DNA from: Candidatus Woesearchaeota archaeon
Lineage (GTDB): Archaea > Nanobdellota > Nanobdellia > Woesearchaeales > DSVV01
Reading direction: 5' to 3'
Assembly: GCA_023267795.1 (NCBI GenBank)
Contig: JAHFMP010000052.1
Span: 1-6,745, forward strand
Length of the DNA stretch: 6,745 nt
Part shown: one piece after another, positions 1 through 5,190 of the stretch
How positions within the stretch are numbered: the stretch's first letter is position 1
Layout of the letters: each line of letters begins with the position of its first letter
Translations under genes and position numbers: made by a program
The notes under the pieces: generated by a model
What the model was told of the DNA's origin: nothing
What the model saw: only the letters and a program-made list of their open reading frames with translations
Databases searched by the model: none

Positions 1-2
1 CT

Positions 3-404
3 TTAGATAATGTTTATCTTGAATTTAAGGTTCGCTACACTGATTCTGAAAATGATTTTCCTGATATTTTAAGAAGTAGTGACGAAGATTGGAAAACTCA
101 AGTAAGAGAGTATCTTCATGCTGTTGAAGGAACTGATGAGAGAGTTTGTGGATATGTAAATGCAGTTCAGTGGAATATTATGAATCCTTCTGTTTGTTAT
201 ATAGATATGCTTATCTTTAATAATCTTGAATATGTTACTTCTCGTGTTGAAATAATACAAGATGGTTGTACATTCATACGAAAAGCAGAAGATATTTCAA
301 TAGGTGATAATCTTGAAATAGCAGTGAATAAAATTGTTGCAGCGTATGTAAAACAAACAGCAAATGTGGAGTCTATGCTTTTGAATTTAGGTGCTGGAGC
401 ATAA
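3..404 (+). CDS. C-terminal part of an unrecognised hypothetical protein (5' end outside window)
   Basis: This reading frame is open from base 3 to a TAA at 402-404, giving 133 codons, and it enters from outside the window, so the gene start is missing. The visible protein is acidic and soluble-looking, with no signal peptide, membrane helix or Cys/His cluster. It begins LDNVYLEFKVRY and ends MLLNLGAGA. I recognise no family. The alternation of hydrophobic and charged residues in its first 100 residues looks like a mixed alpha/beta fold, but that is impression only. It is co-oriented with lonB and ends 61 nt before it. A first ATG at 180 exists, but the frame upstream of it is equally protein-like, so 180 is probably an internal methionine. 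Confidence 0.6.
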   Translation, partial: LDNVYLEFKVRYTDSENDFPDILRSSDEDWKTQVREYLHAVEGTDERVCGYVNAVQWNIMNPSVCYIDMLIFNNLEYVTSRVEIIQDGCTFIRKAEDISIGDNLEIAVNKIVAAYVKQTANVESMLLNLGAGA

Positions 405-408
405 TACC

Positions 409-440
409 TTTATAGAATACAAAATTTCATTATCTATAAA
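409..440 (+). promoter_or_regulatory. Inverted repeat TTTATAG/CTATAAA upstream of lonB
   Basis: Two perfect 7-bp arms, TTTATAG at 409-415 and CTATAAA at 434-440, are separated by 18 nt. The right arm overlaps the lonB TATA box, so a regulator bound here would compete with TBP. The spacing is longer than for a compact dimer site, and AT-rich DNA gives such repeats by chance, so this is only a candidate operator. Confidence 0.25.
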
Positions 441-442
441 TA
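435..442 (+). promoter_or_regulatory. TATA box of lonB
   Basis: TATAAATA is centred about 27 bp upstream of the ATG at 466. That is the spacing expected if transcription begins at or next to the start codon (leaderless mRNA), common in archaea. No Shine-Dalgarno-like sequence precedes 466, which agrees with this reading and supports 466 over the upstream GTG at 391. Confidence 0.55.
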
Positions 443-465
443 CCAGAACACTATACTTTGCTTTT

Positions 466-2343
466 ATGGTGAATGAACTTTCTTTTCACTCAACAGAAGA
501 AATAGAGATTCCAAAGCAGGTTGTAGAACAGGTAATTGGTCAGGAGCAGGCTGTAGAAGTAATTAAAAAAGCAAGCAAGCAGAAGAGACACGTCCTTTTA
601 ATTGGTGAACCTGGAACAGGAAAATCATTGCTCGGCATGGCTCTAGCAGAACTTTTGCCAAAAGAAAATCTGATTGATGCAATTGTTTATCCAAATTCAG
701 CAGACATCCATCATCCAATGATTAAAACAGTTCCAGCAGGCAAAGGAAAAGAGTTTGTTGAAAAAGTGAGAAACAAAAAGAAAGAGATGTTCACAGGAAA
801 AAAATTATTTTTAGGCATTGCTGCATTGTTTGCAGTCTTTTTTCCGTGGTGGGCATTATATTATTTTGGAACATTGCACGGCTACACTGTCGGTGCAATT
901 ATTTTTGCAGCAGCACTGCTTGCATCACTATTTACAATTGGATTCTTATTTTTTGGATTGCGCATGACAGAAAAAGAAACAGAACAAGCGCCAAAACTTC
1001 TCATAGACAATGCAGAAAAAGAACGAGCCCAATTTTATGATGGAACAGGTGCACATGCTGGCGCACTTCTCGGTGATATTCTTCATGATCCATATCAATC
1101 AGGAGGCTTAGGAACACCGCCACATGAGCGTGTTGTTGCAGGGCTTATTCATAAAGCACATCAGGGAGTTTTGTTTGTTGATGAAATAGGAACATTAAAA
1201 CAAGAAACCCAGCAAAATCTTCTCACTGCGCTACAGGAAGGAAAATTTCCAATAACAGGGCAAAGCGAATTTTCAGCAGGAGCAATGGTCAGGACAGATC
1301 CTGTACAGTGTGGTTTTATTCTTGTTGCAGCAGGAAACATGGGCAACATCAAAGGCATGCACCCTGCATTGCGAAGCAGAATTCGCGGATATGGCTATGA
1401 AGTATTTATGAATGAGCGCATGCCAGACACAGGAGAGAATATAATGAAACTTGCTCGTTTTGTTGCACAGGAAGTGACAAAAGACAAAAAAATTCCTCAT
1501 TTTGAGCGAGAAGCAGTGCAGGAAATTATTGAAGAAGCAAGAAGAAGAGCAAACAAGAGTAGGTATCTTACACTGCGATTGCGTGATCTTGGTGGATTAA
1601 TAAGAGCAGCGGGAGACATTGCAGTTGCAGAAAATGCACTAATTGTCTCAAAAAAGCATGTCCTTGCAGCGTATGATATTTCCAGAACATTGGAGCACCA
1701 GATTGCAGACAAAGAGATTGAAGATAGAAAATCCTATGAAATTATTTTAACAAAAGGAGTGCGAATTGGCAGGGTTAATTGTCTTGTCCTTATCAGTTCA
1801 GTGAGTGCAGAAGAGCAGGTTTCCGGAATTGTTCTGCCAATTGAAACACAGGCAAGTTCAGCAGCAGATCATTCCACTGTAGTTGTCAGTGGCAATGTTG
1901 GCCAGGCAATGCGGGAAGCTGCACAGAATGTCATTGCAGTTTTGGAAATGTTTTTTGGAAGCAAGAAAAAATATGCGTATTATGTTCAGTTTTTGACAGC
2001 ATATAAAATAAAAGGAAATGATACTGCAACACTTGCAATTGCAGCAGCGCTTGTCTCAACTCTTCAAAAGATTCCTGTAAAACAGGACGTTGCAATCACA
2101 GGAGGCCTTTCTGTAAGAGGAGATGCATTGCCAGTAGACAATATCTCAGAAAAAGTTCATGCTGCAGTGGAAGGAGGAATGAAAAAGATTCTTGTTCCTG
2201 CTGCAAATTTGGCAGATATTCCAATGGACAAGGAGTTGCTCAGCAAAGTCAAAATTGTGCCTGTTGTTTGCTTGTATGATGTATTGCATGAAGCATTGGA
2301 CTGGAAAGGAAAAGAATCGCAGTTGAAGAAATTGAAGAAGTAG
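466..2343 (+). CDS. lonB: Archaeal Lon protease, LonB type, membrane-anchored, with a Thr in the catalytic Ser position
   Basis: This is an ATP-dependent membrane-bound protease that degrades damaged, regulatory or membrane proteins; here 625 aa, normal for archaeal LonB. Residues 1-45 are the AAA+ entry (VIGQEQAVEVIKKA). Walker A GEPGTGKS is at 47-54 and Walker B VLFVDE at 235-240. Between them lies the LonB-specific insertion with two membrane helices, about 113-134 and 140-164. An Arg-finger region RSRIRG is at 303-308 and a sensor-2-like segment LTLRLRDLGGLIRAAGD at 368-384. The protease domain is about 430-610, with TGGLSVRGDALPV at 545-557 and the dyad lysine at K563. Where the family has GDSAS this protein has NDTAT, so the nucleophile aligns with T520. 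ATG 466 is chosen over GTG 391 because of the TATA spacing and because homologues start near this point. The gene ends with tandem TAG TAA stops. Confidence 0.93.
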   Translation: MVNELSFHSTEEIEIPKQVVEQVIGQEQAVEVIKKASKQKRHVLLIGEPGTGKSLLGMALAELLPKENLIDAIVYPNSADIHHPMIKTVPAGKGKEFVEKVRNKKKEMFTGKKLFLGIAALFAVFFPWWALYYFGTLHGYTVGAIIFAAALLASLFTIGFLFFGLRMTEKETEQAPKLLIDNAEKERAQFYDGTGAHAGALLGDILHDPYQSGGLGTPPHERVVAGLIHKAHQGVLFVDEIGTLKQETQQNLLTALQEGKFPITGQSEFSAGAMVRTDPVQCGFILVAAGNMGNIKGMHPALRSRIRGYGYEVFMNERMPDTGENIMKLARFVAQEVTKDKKIPHFEREAVQEIIEEARRRANKSRYLTLRLRDLGGLIRAAGDIAVAENALIVSKKHVLAAYDISRTLEHQIADKEIEDRKSYEIILTKGVRIGRVNCLVLISSVSAEEQVSGIVLPIETQASSAADHSTVVVSGNVGQAMREAAQNVIAVLEMFFGSKKKYAYYVQFLTAYKIKGNDTATLAIAAALVSTLQKIPVKQDVAITGGLSVRGDALPVDNISEKVHAAVEGGMKKILVPAANLADIPMDKELLSKVKIVPVVCLYDVLHEALDWKGKESQLKKLKK

Positions 2344-2352
2344 TAAAAGTAA

Positions 2353-2383
2353 AGAGAATTTTGCATAAAGAGCAAAGTTCTCT
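2353..2383 (+). terminator. 12-bp stem hairpin after lonB
   Basis: AGAGAATTTTGC at 2353-2364 pairs with GCAAAGTTCTCT at 2372-2383 around a 7-nt loop. Eleven pairs are Watson-Crick and one is a U-G wobble. It starts 9 nt after the lonB stop and is followed only by a weak T-tract (TTTT near 2394). It could be a terminator, a 3'-end stabiliser or an RNA processing site. A strong U-run is lacking, so classical termination is uncertain. Confidence 0.5.
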
Positions 2384-2404
2384 AAAGCAGTAATTTTACA
2401 AAAC

Positions 2405-2422
2405 AATTAAATATGCTTAATT
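2405..2422 (+). promoter_or_regulatory. TATA box of the Fur-family gene with overlapping palindrome
   Basis: TTAAATAT at 2407-2414 is centred about 26 bp before ATG 2437, the leaderless spacing. The same DNA forms an imperfect inverted repeat, AATTAA (2405-2410) and TTAATT (2417-2422) with a 6-nt centre. A repressor bound here would occlude TBP, so autoregulation by the encoded Fur-like protein is possible. The repeat is not similar to the stronger operator at 2903-2925. Confidence 0.4.
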
Positions 2423-2436
2423 CTTTTTTTATTTTT

Positions 2437-2862
2437 ATGGACCATAATGAAATTTGCGAACTTCGGGAAAAGATGCAAGGCAGGAGAATGACAAAACAGC
2501 GTGCCACTATCTTCACAATTATCAAGCAATATGAAGGAAAGCACCATCACGTGTATGATCTCTACAAGCTTGCAAAAAAGAAAGATCCGAAAATCAATCT
2601 TTCCACAGTATACAGGACACTTAATGAATTCAAAAAAGCAAATGTTGTTGAGGAACTGCATTTGGAACAGGAACATCATCATTATGAAATAAAGGAAAAG
2701 AAAGAGCATCAGCATTTGATTTGCGAGAAATGTGATGCAGTAATCGAATTTTCAATGCCCACGAAACCACTGAAAGAGCAGCTTGCAAAACAGTATGGAT
2801 TTTTCATCAAAAAAATGCACGTCAATGTGAGTGGTATTTGCAGGAAATGTAGAATTCATTAA
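2437..2862 (+). CDS. Fur-family metal-responsive transcriptional regulator
   Basis: This is a dimeric DNA-binding regulator that senses a metal ion (Fe, Zn, Mn or Ni) or peroxide. The 141-aa length is typical. An N-terminal winged HTH (about 8-75) has the family pattern MTKQRATIFTII (18-29), then HVYDLYKLA and LSTVYRTLNEF (55-65). The C-terminal dimerisation/metal domain follows. Regulatory-site ligands are suggested by H36-H38, H80-H82, E84 and H91/H93 in EHQHLICEKC. Two CxxC pairs, C96/C99 and C135/C138, form the structural zinc site found in many family members. The ATG at 2437 is preferred to the one at 2413 because 2413 falls inside the TATA box, and the extra 8 residues (MLNSFFIF) are unlike the family. 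A promoter of its own separates it from lonB. Its likely target is the palindrome 40 nt downstream. Which metal it senses, and whether it is Fur, Zur, Mur or PerR, cannot be decided here. Confidence 0.92.
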   Translation: MDHNEICELREKMQGRRMTKQRATIFTIIKQYEGKHHHVYDLYKLAKKKDPKINLSTVYRTLNEFKKANVVEELHLEQEHHHYEIKEKKEHQHLICEKCDAVIEFSMPTKPLKEQLAKQYGFFIKKMHVNVSGICRKCRIH

Positions 2863-2879
2863 AGGGTTCAACCACAACA

Positions 2880-2887
2880 TTTAAATA
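2880..2887 (+). promoter_or_regulatory. TATA box of the membrane protein/CbtB-like operon
   Basis: TTTAAATA is centred about 29 bp before the ATG at 2913, preceded by AACCACAACA where the BRE would lie. Transcription is predicted to begin at roughly 2906-2913, inside the palindrome at 2903-2925. Confidence 0.55.
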
Positions 2888-2902
2888 GAAAACTATATTT
2901 CT

Positions 2903-2925
2903 TTATTGCAAAATGTTTGCAATAA
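2903..2925. promoter_or_regulatory. Perfect 10-bp palindrome, probable operator for the metal regulator
   Basis: TTATTGCAAA (2903-2912) and TTTGCAATAA (2916-2925) are exact reverse complements separated by ATG, which is itself the start codon of the next gene. The site covers the predicted transcription start, so a bound protein would block initiation. Its size (23 bp, TTGCAAA-3-TTTGCAA core) suits a Fur-family dimer, and from memory TGCAAA/TTTGCA half-sites occur in some Mn-type Fur-family operators. The link to the upstream regulator is inference from proximity. Confidence 0.6.
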
Positions 2926-4049
2926 GGAAAATTATAATGAAACAACATGTTCAAATATTTACTCTTTGTTTTTTGTTTTTATTGTTTGCGGGAACAGTGG
3001 CAGCAGAGCAATACAATATTAAACTCGCAACAAATCCAGAAAAAATTATTGCCAGGGACAATCCGTTTGCACACTATGACGATTTAGGTCCTTTGCCTTC
3101 GCTTGCTGTTTCTGTAAAAGACAGTGCAGGAATTTCTGCAAAAGATGTTACGATTACAATAACTATAACGCATGTGGATAATCTTCTTCTGCCAACTGGT
3201 TTTCCTTGGATAGAAGGCAAGGAATTATACTCAGTAACAAGTGATGAAGAAAATGGCATACTTGAAATAACAGGACTTCTTTTTCCATTACGAGGGCAAT
3301 ATGCTGTCGATGTAAATGTTCTTGACAGTACAGGAAATCAGCAGAAAAAACAATTTATTCTGGATGTTGCTGAACCATTCAAGCAATCTACATTGAATGC
3401 AATAATTTTCATTGCAGCATTAACTATTTTTGGATTTATTGTTGGGATTGTGTTTGGCAAAGATATTCTCCTAAAAAAGAAAGCACAAAGCAGTTTGTTT
3501 GTATTGTTGTTTGTTTTGAGTATAAGCCTTGTTGCTTCTACTTTTGTTCTTGCACACAGTGAAGAAGAGATCGGGCAATCAGGTATTGTTCATTATGAAG
3601 ATAGCCAAGTCATGTTTTATACAATTCCTTCACATCCTGATATTGGCACTCCAACAACATTTATATTTGAAGTAAATGATGAAAATGGCATGCCTGTCAA
3701 CAATGCAGTTGCATCTATTGAAATTGCAAACGAAGAAGAAGGATTTGTTGTTTTGGAAACAGAATTATTTTCCCAGACAGGAACATTCAACTTCAATTAT
3801 GGCATTTTTGATGGTGCTCCACATATTGTCACAGTTCATGTCAAACCAACAGAAAAATCTTCAACACAGTTTGCAGCTATTGAAAGAGCCTATGGTTTTG
3901 CAGCAGAAGCGCATAATCCTCCATTAAGCGCAAAGCTCATTGCAACTACAGTGATGCTCGTGTTTATGGTATTTGGTTTTATTATTGGAGTGAGTGTAAG
4001 ACGCTGGTGCAAAAAATGTTCTGATATTGAAGGTGGTTCTCATGACTAA
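2913..4049 (+). CDS. Membrane protein with two signal/TM + extracytoplasmic Ig/YtkA-like domain + TM units
   Basis: The protein has 378 aa. Residues 1-31 are a signal peptide (basic start, hydrophobic core, cleavage near VAA-E). Residues 35-152 look like a beta-sandwich. A TM helix lies at about 160-182, then a KKK cytoplasmic loop, a second TM at 193-214 ending in FVLAHSEEE, and a second beta-rich domain at 225-311. A last TM helix at 340-362 runs into a basic cytoplasmic tail with C366/C369 (RRWCKKCSD). The positive-inside rule fits this topology. The two TMs that close each half share a FGFIVG/FGFIIG core, suggesting an internal duplication. The second domain (IPSHPDIGTPTTFIFEV, then a NDENGMPV motif) resembles YtkA/FixH-like or CopC-like extracytoplasmic domains, but that is by eye. 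ATG 2913 fits leaderless initiation; ATG 2937 is an alternative that still leaves a signal peptide. It overlaps the CbtB-like gene, so a role in metal handling is likely but unproven. Confidence 0.85.
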   Translation: MFAIRKIIMKQHVQIFTLCFLFLLFAGTVAAEQYNIKLATNPEKIIARDNPFAHYDDLGPLPSLAVSVKDSAGISAKDVTITITITHVDNLLLPTGFPWIEGKELYSVTSDEENGILEITGLLFPLRGQYAVDVNVLDSTGNQQKKQFILDVAEPFKQSTLNAIIFIAALTIFGFIVGIVFGKDILLKKKAQSSLFVLLFVLSISLVASTFVLAHSEEEIGQSGIVHYEDSQVMFYTIPSHPDIGTPTTFIFEVNDENGMPVNNAVASIEIANEEEGFVVLETELFSQTGTFNFNYGIFDGAPHIVTVHVKPTEKSSTQFAAIERAYGFAAEAHNPPLSAKLIATTVMLVFMVFGFIIGVSVRRWCKKCSDIEGGSHD

Positions 4050-4227
4050 AAATAAGTATATGAATGTCTTTGGCTATGACCTGAAGTTAAGTGCAGTTAC
4101 AATGATTGCTGTTATATTTATTATGGTGCTGGTATTTTTAGCTCTGTTGCTTTTTAGTCCATGGCCTGCATTGCATGATCCAACACACTGGATCAGACAT
4201 AGTTTAGCATTTATTCCGTGCCATTGA
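4042..4227 (+). CDS. cbtB: CbtB-like small membrane protein (predicted cobalt/metal transporter subunit)
   Basis: The protein has 61 aa: a short cytoplasmic start, one membrane helix at about 16-39 and an extracytoplasmic tail carrying H45, H49, R52-H53 and the terminal C60-H61 (IRHSLAFIPCH). Single-TM proteins of this size ending in a spaced-His segment plus xPCH are the hallmark of the CbtB family, predicted to work with the 5-TM CbtA in B12-linked cobalt uptake. No CbtA is in the window. The ATG overlaps the stop of the upstream gene by 8 nt (ATGACTAA), so the two are translationally coupled. AGGTG at 4031-4035 gives it a Shine-Dalgarno at 6-nt spacing, unlike the leaderless first gene. 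It may be a partner of the 378-aa protein. Its metal could be cobalt, nickel, copper or another ion. Confidence 0.75.
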   Translation: MTKNKYMNVFGYDLKLSAVTMIAVIFIMVLVFLALLLFSPWPALHDPTHWIRHSLAFIPCH

Positions 4228-4231
4228 AGGA

Positions 4232-4241
4232 TTTTTTATTT
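4232..4241 (+). terminator. T-rich terminator after the CbtB-like gene
   Basis: TTTTTTATTT begins 4 nt after the stop codon. Archaeal RNA polymerase commonly stops at such U-runs without a hairpin, and no stem precedes it. It closes the plus-strand block. Confidence 0.5.
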
Positions 4242-4323
4242 ACAAAAAGTGTCCTATTGACAGAATTGACTTTGGTTAGCTTCATTTATTTCTTAGAAAT
4301 TCAGACGATAAATGGTTTTCTAC

Positions 4324-4359
4324 CACTGGTCATTGCTCGCTTCGCTCGCGAGACCAGTG
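4324..4359. repeat. GC-rich hairpin in the 264-bp gene-free spacer (4228-4491)
   Basis: CACTGGTC (4324-4331) pairs with GACCAGTG (4352-4359). The enclosed 20 nt contain the direct repeat GCTCGC-TTC-GCTCGC and a CTCGCGAG palindrome (4345-4352). In a spacer that is otherwise strongly AT-rich this stands out. It could be a dispersed intergenic repeat, an RNA hairpin or a mark at the end of the minus-strand cassette. The rest of the spacer holds the T-run, a two-way TATA-like box and a weak GTATCA/TGATAC inverted repeat (4406-4437 region). I see no convincing gene in it. Confidence 0.55.
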
Positions 4360-4391
4360 AAAAGCTCAGCTTCTATTGAAGGGGTGATAAA

Positions 4392-4399
4392 TTTATATA
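4392..4399. promoter_or_regulatory. Orphan consensus TATA-like box in the convergent spacer
   Basis: TTTATATA matches the archaeal TATA consensus and reads TATATAAA on the other strand. Rightward it would start a transcript near 4420, antisense to the 3' end of the nucleotidyltransferase gene. Leftward it would start near 4370 and transcribe the 4324-4359 hairpin. Neither direction serves a recognisable gene, so it may drive a small RNA or be accidental. Confidence 0.25.
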
Positions 4400-4491
4400 T
4401 TTTTGTATCAAGAAATAATCTTTACACTTCCATGATACTTCTGAATCAATTAATGGGGAAGATGCTTCTCTTACTAAATTTTGACCTCGTT

Positions 4492-5190
4492 CTACGAGTT
4501 TATTTCATCTTTCATTTCTTTCATAAAATCTTTTGGCCTTTCTGACCATTTTTCTTTTACTAATCTTAAAAGATAATCTGAAATTTTTTTAGGTATTATT
4601 TTACCATATTTATTTTCAATTCTCGATAATTGTTCATAAACCCAGAATCTCCACAACGCTTTGCCTTCCTGTTCATGCAATTCCTTTTTTATTATTTCCC
4701 AGTTTAGGCCTCCTGCAATTAAGATACGGCAATCATCCACATCGTTTTCTCTATCTGTAATGGACTTAAACAAGAACAGATCCTCATTGGAGACTAATTT
4801 AATTTTTAATTTGCCAAATTCTTGATAGTCTTCAGCCCTCATCTGCATTTCTTTTGTTACTTCAATTTGGTTGCATACATCTCTAATAAAAACATCTATT
4901 CTCTTGTCATTCTTCAGAAAAATAGTGATCGGCATTTTATAAAAATTCTTAGAAAAATTTTCTTCATGGCAAGTGTACCCCAATGTAATTAAAGTTTTTT
5001 TTAAATAGACATATTCTTTTTTAGTGAGAATAACCAAATCTATATCCCTAGTTATTGCTTTTATTCCTTTTAATGACATATTGCAACCACCGATTAAGAA
5101 AATAATGATTGGTTCTATTGATCTGGTGCCAATTTCTTCCAATAATTGAATAATATCCTGCTGGCTGAATTCTTTCATGTTATTATCCAT
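4492..5190 (-). CDS. Nucleotidyltransferase-fold protein, putative AbiEii/DUF6036-like toxin
   Basis: The protein has 232 aa with a polymerase-beta-type nucleotidyltransferase core. IIFLIGGCNMSLKG (29-42) carries the G34-G35 turn, followed by TRDIDLVIL with D49 and D51. KRIDVFI supplies the third acidic residue, D99. Next comes the segment LVSNEDLFLFKSITDREND (133-150) with a conserved K-x4-R pattern, then DDC. GG-xM-x(n)-TxDID with a later EDLxLFK...R..D..D is what I know from AbiEii-like and DUF6036-like nucleotidyltransferases, which transfer nucleotides to RNA or protein targets such as tRNA ends. All predicted catalytic residues are present. The ATG overlaps the upstream gene's stop by 8 nt (ATGGATAA), so it is translated coupled to the winged-HTH partner. 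GGGG lies 13-16 nt upstream, a poor Shine-Dalgarno. Codon use is AT-richer than in lonB. It could instead be a housekeeping or kanamycin-transferase-like enzyme. Confidence 0.8.
   Translation of the reverse strand: MDNNMKEFSQQDIIQLLEEIGTRSIEPIIIFLIGGCNMSLKGIKAITRDIDLVILTKKEYVYLKKTLITLGYTCHEENFSKNFYKMPITIFLKNDKRIDVFIRDVCNQIEVTKEMQMRAEDYQEFGKLKIKLVSNEDLFLFKSITDRENDVDDCRILIAGGLNWEIIKKELHEQEGKALWRFWVYEQLSRIENKYGKIIPKKISDYLLRLVKEKWSERPKDFMKEMKDEINS

Noticed and set aside
391..465. GTG start at 391 that would add 25 residues to LonB
   Set aside because: The added residues are unlike a LonB N-terminus, the start overlaps the previous gene, and the lonB TATA box lies inside this stretch. ATG 466 fits promoter spacing and family length.
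2860..2880. GGGTTCAACC resembling a tRNA T-arm
   Set aside because: No acceptor stem, D-arm or anticodon arm can be folded around it. It lies between a stop codon and a TATA box.
4486..4498. CTCGT/ACGAG hairpin over the nucleotidyltransferase stop codon
   Set aside because: It is only a 5-bp stem with a 3-nt loop. On the minus strand no T-run follows, and on the plus strand there is no gene to terminate.
4432..4545. Short plus-strand frame after the TATA-like box at 4392-4399
   Set aside because: It has 37 codons, the TATA spacing is too long for a leaderless start, there is no Shine-Dalgarno, and it runs antisense into the nucleotidyltransferase gene. The translated peptide shows no family features.
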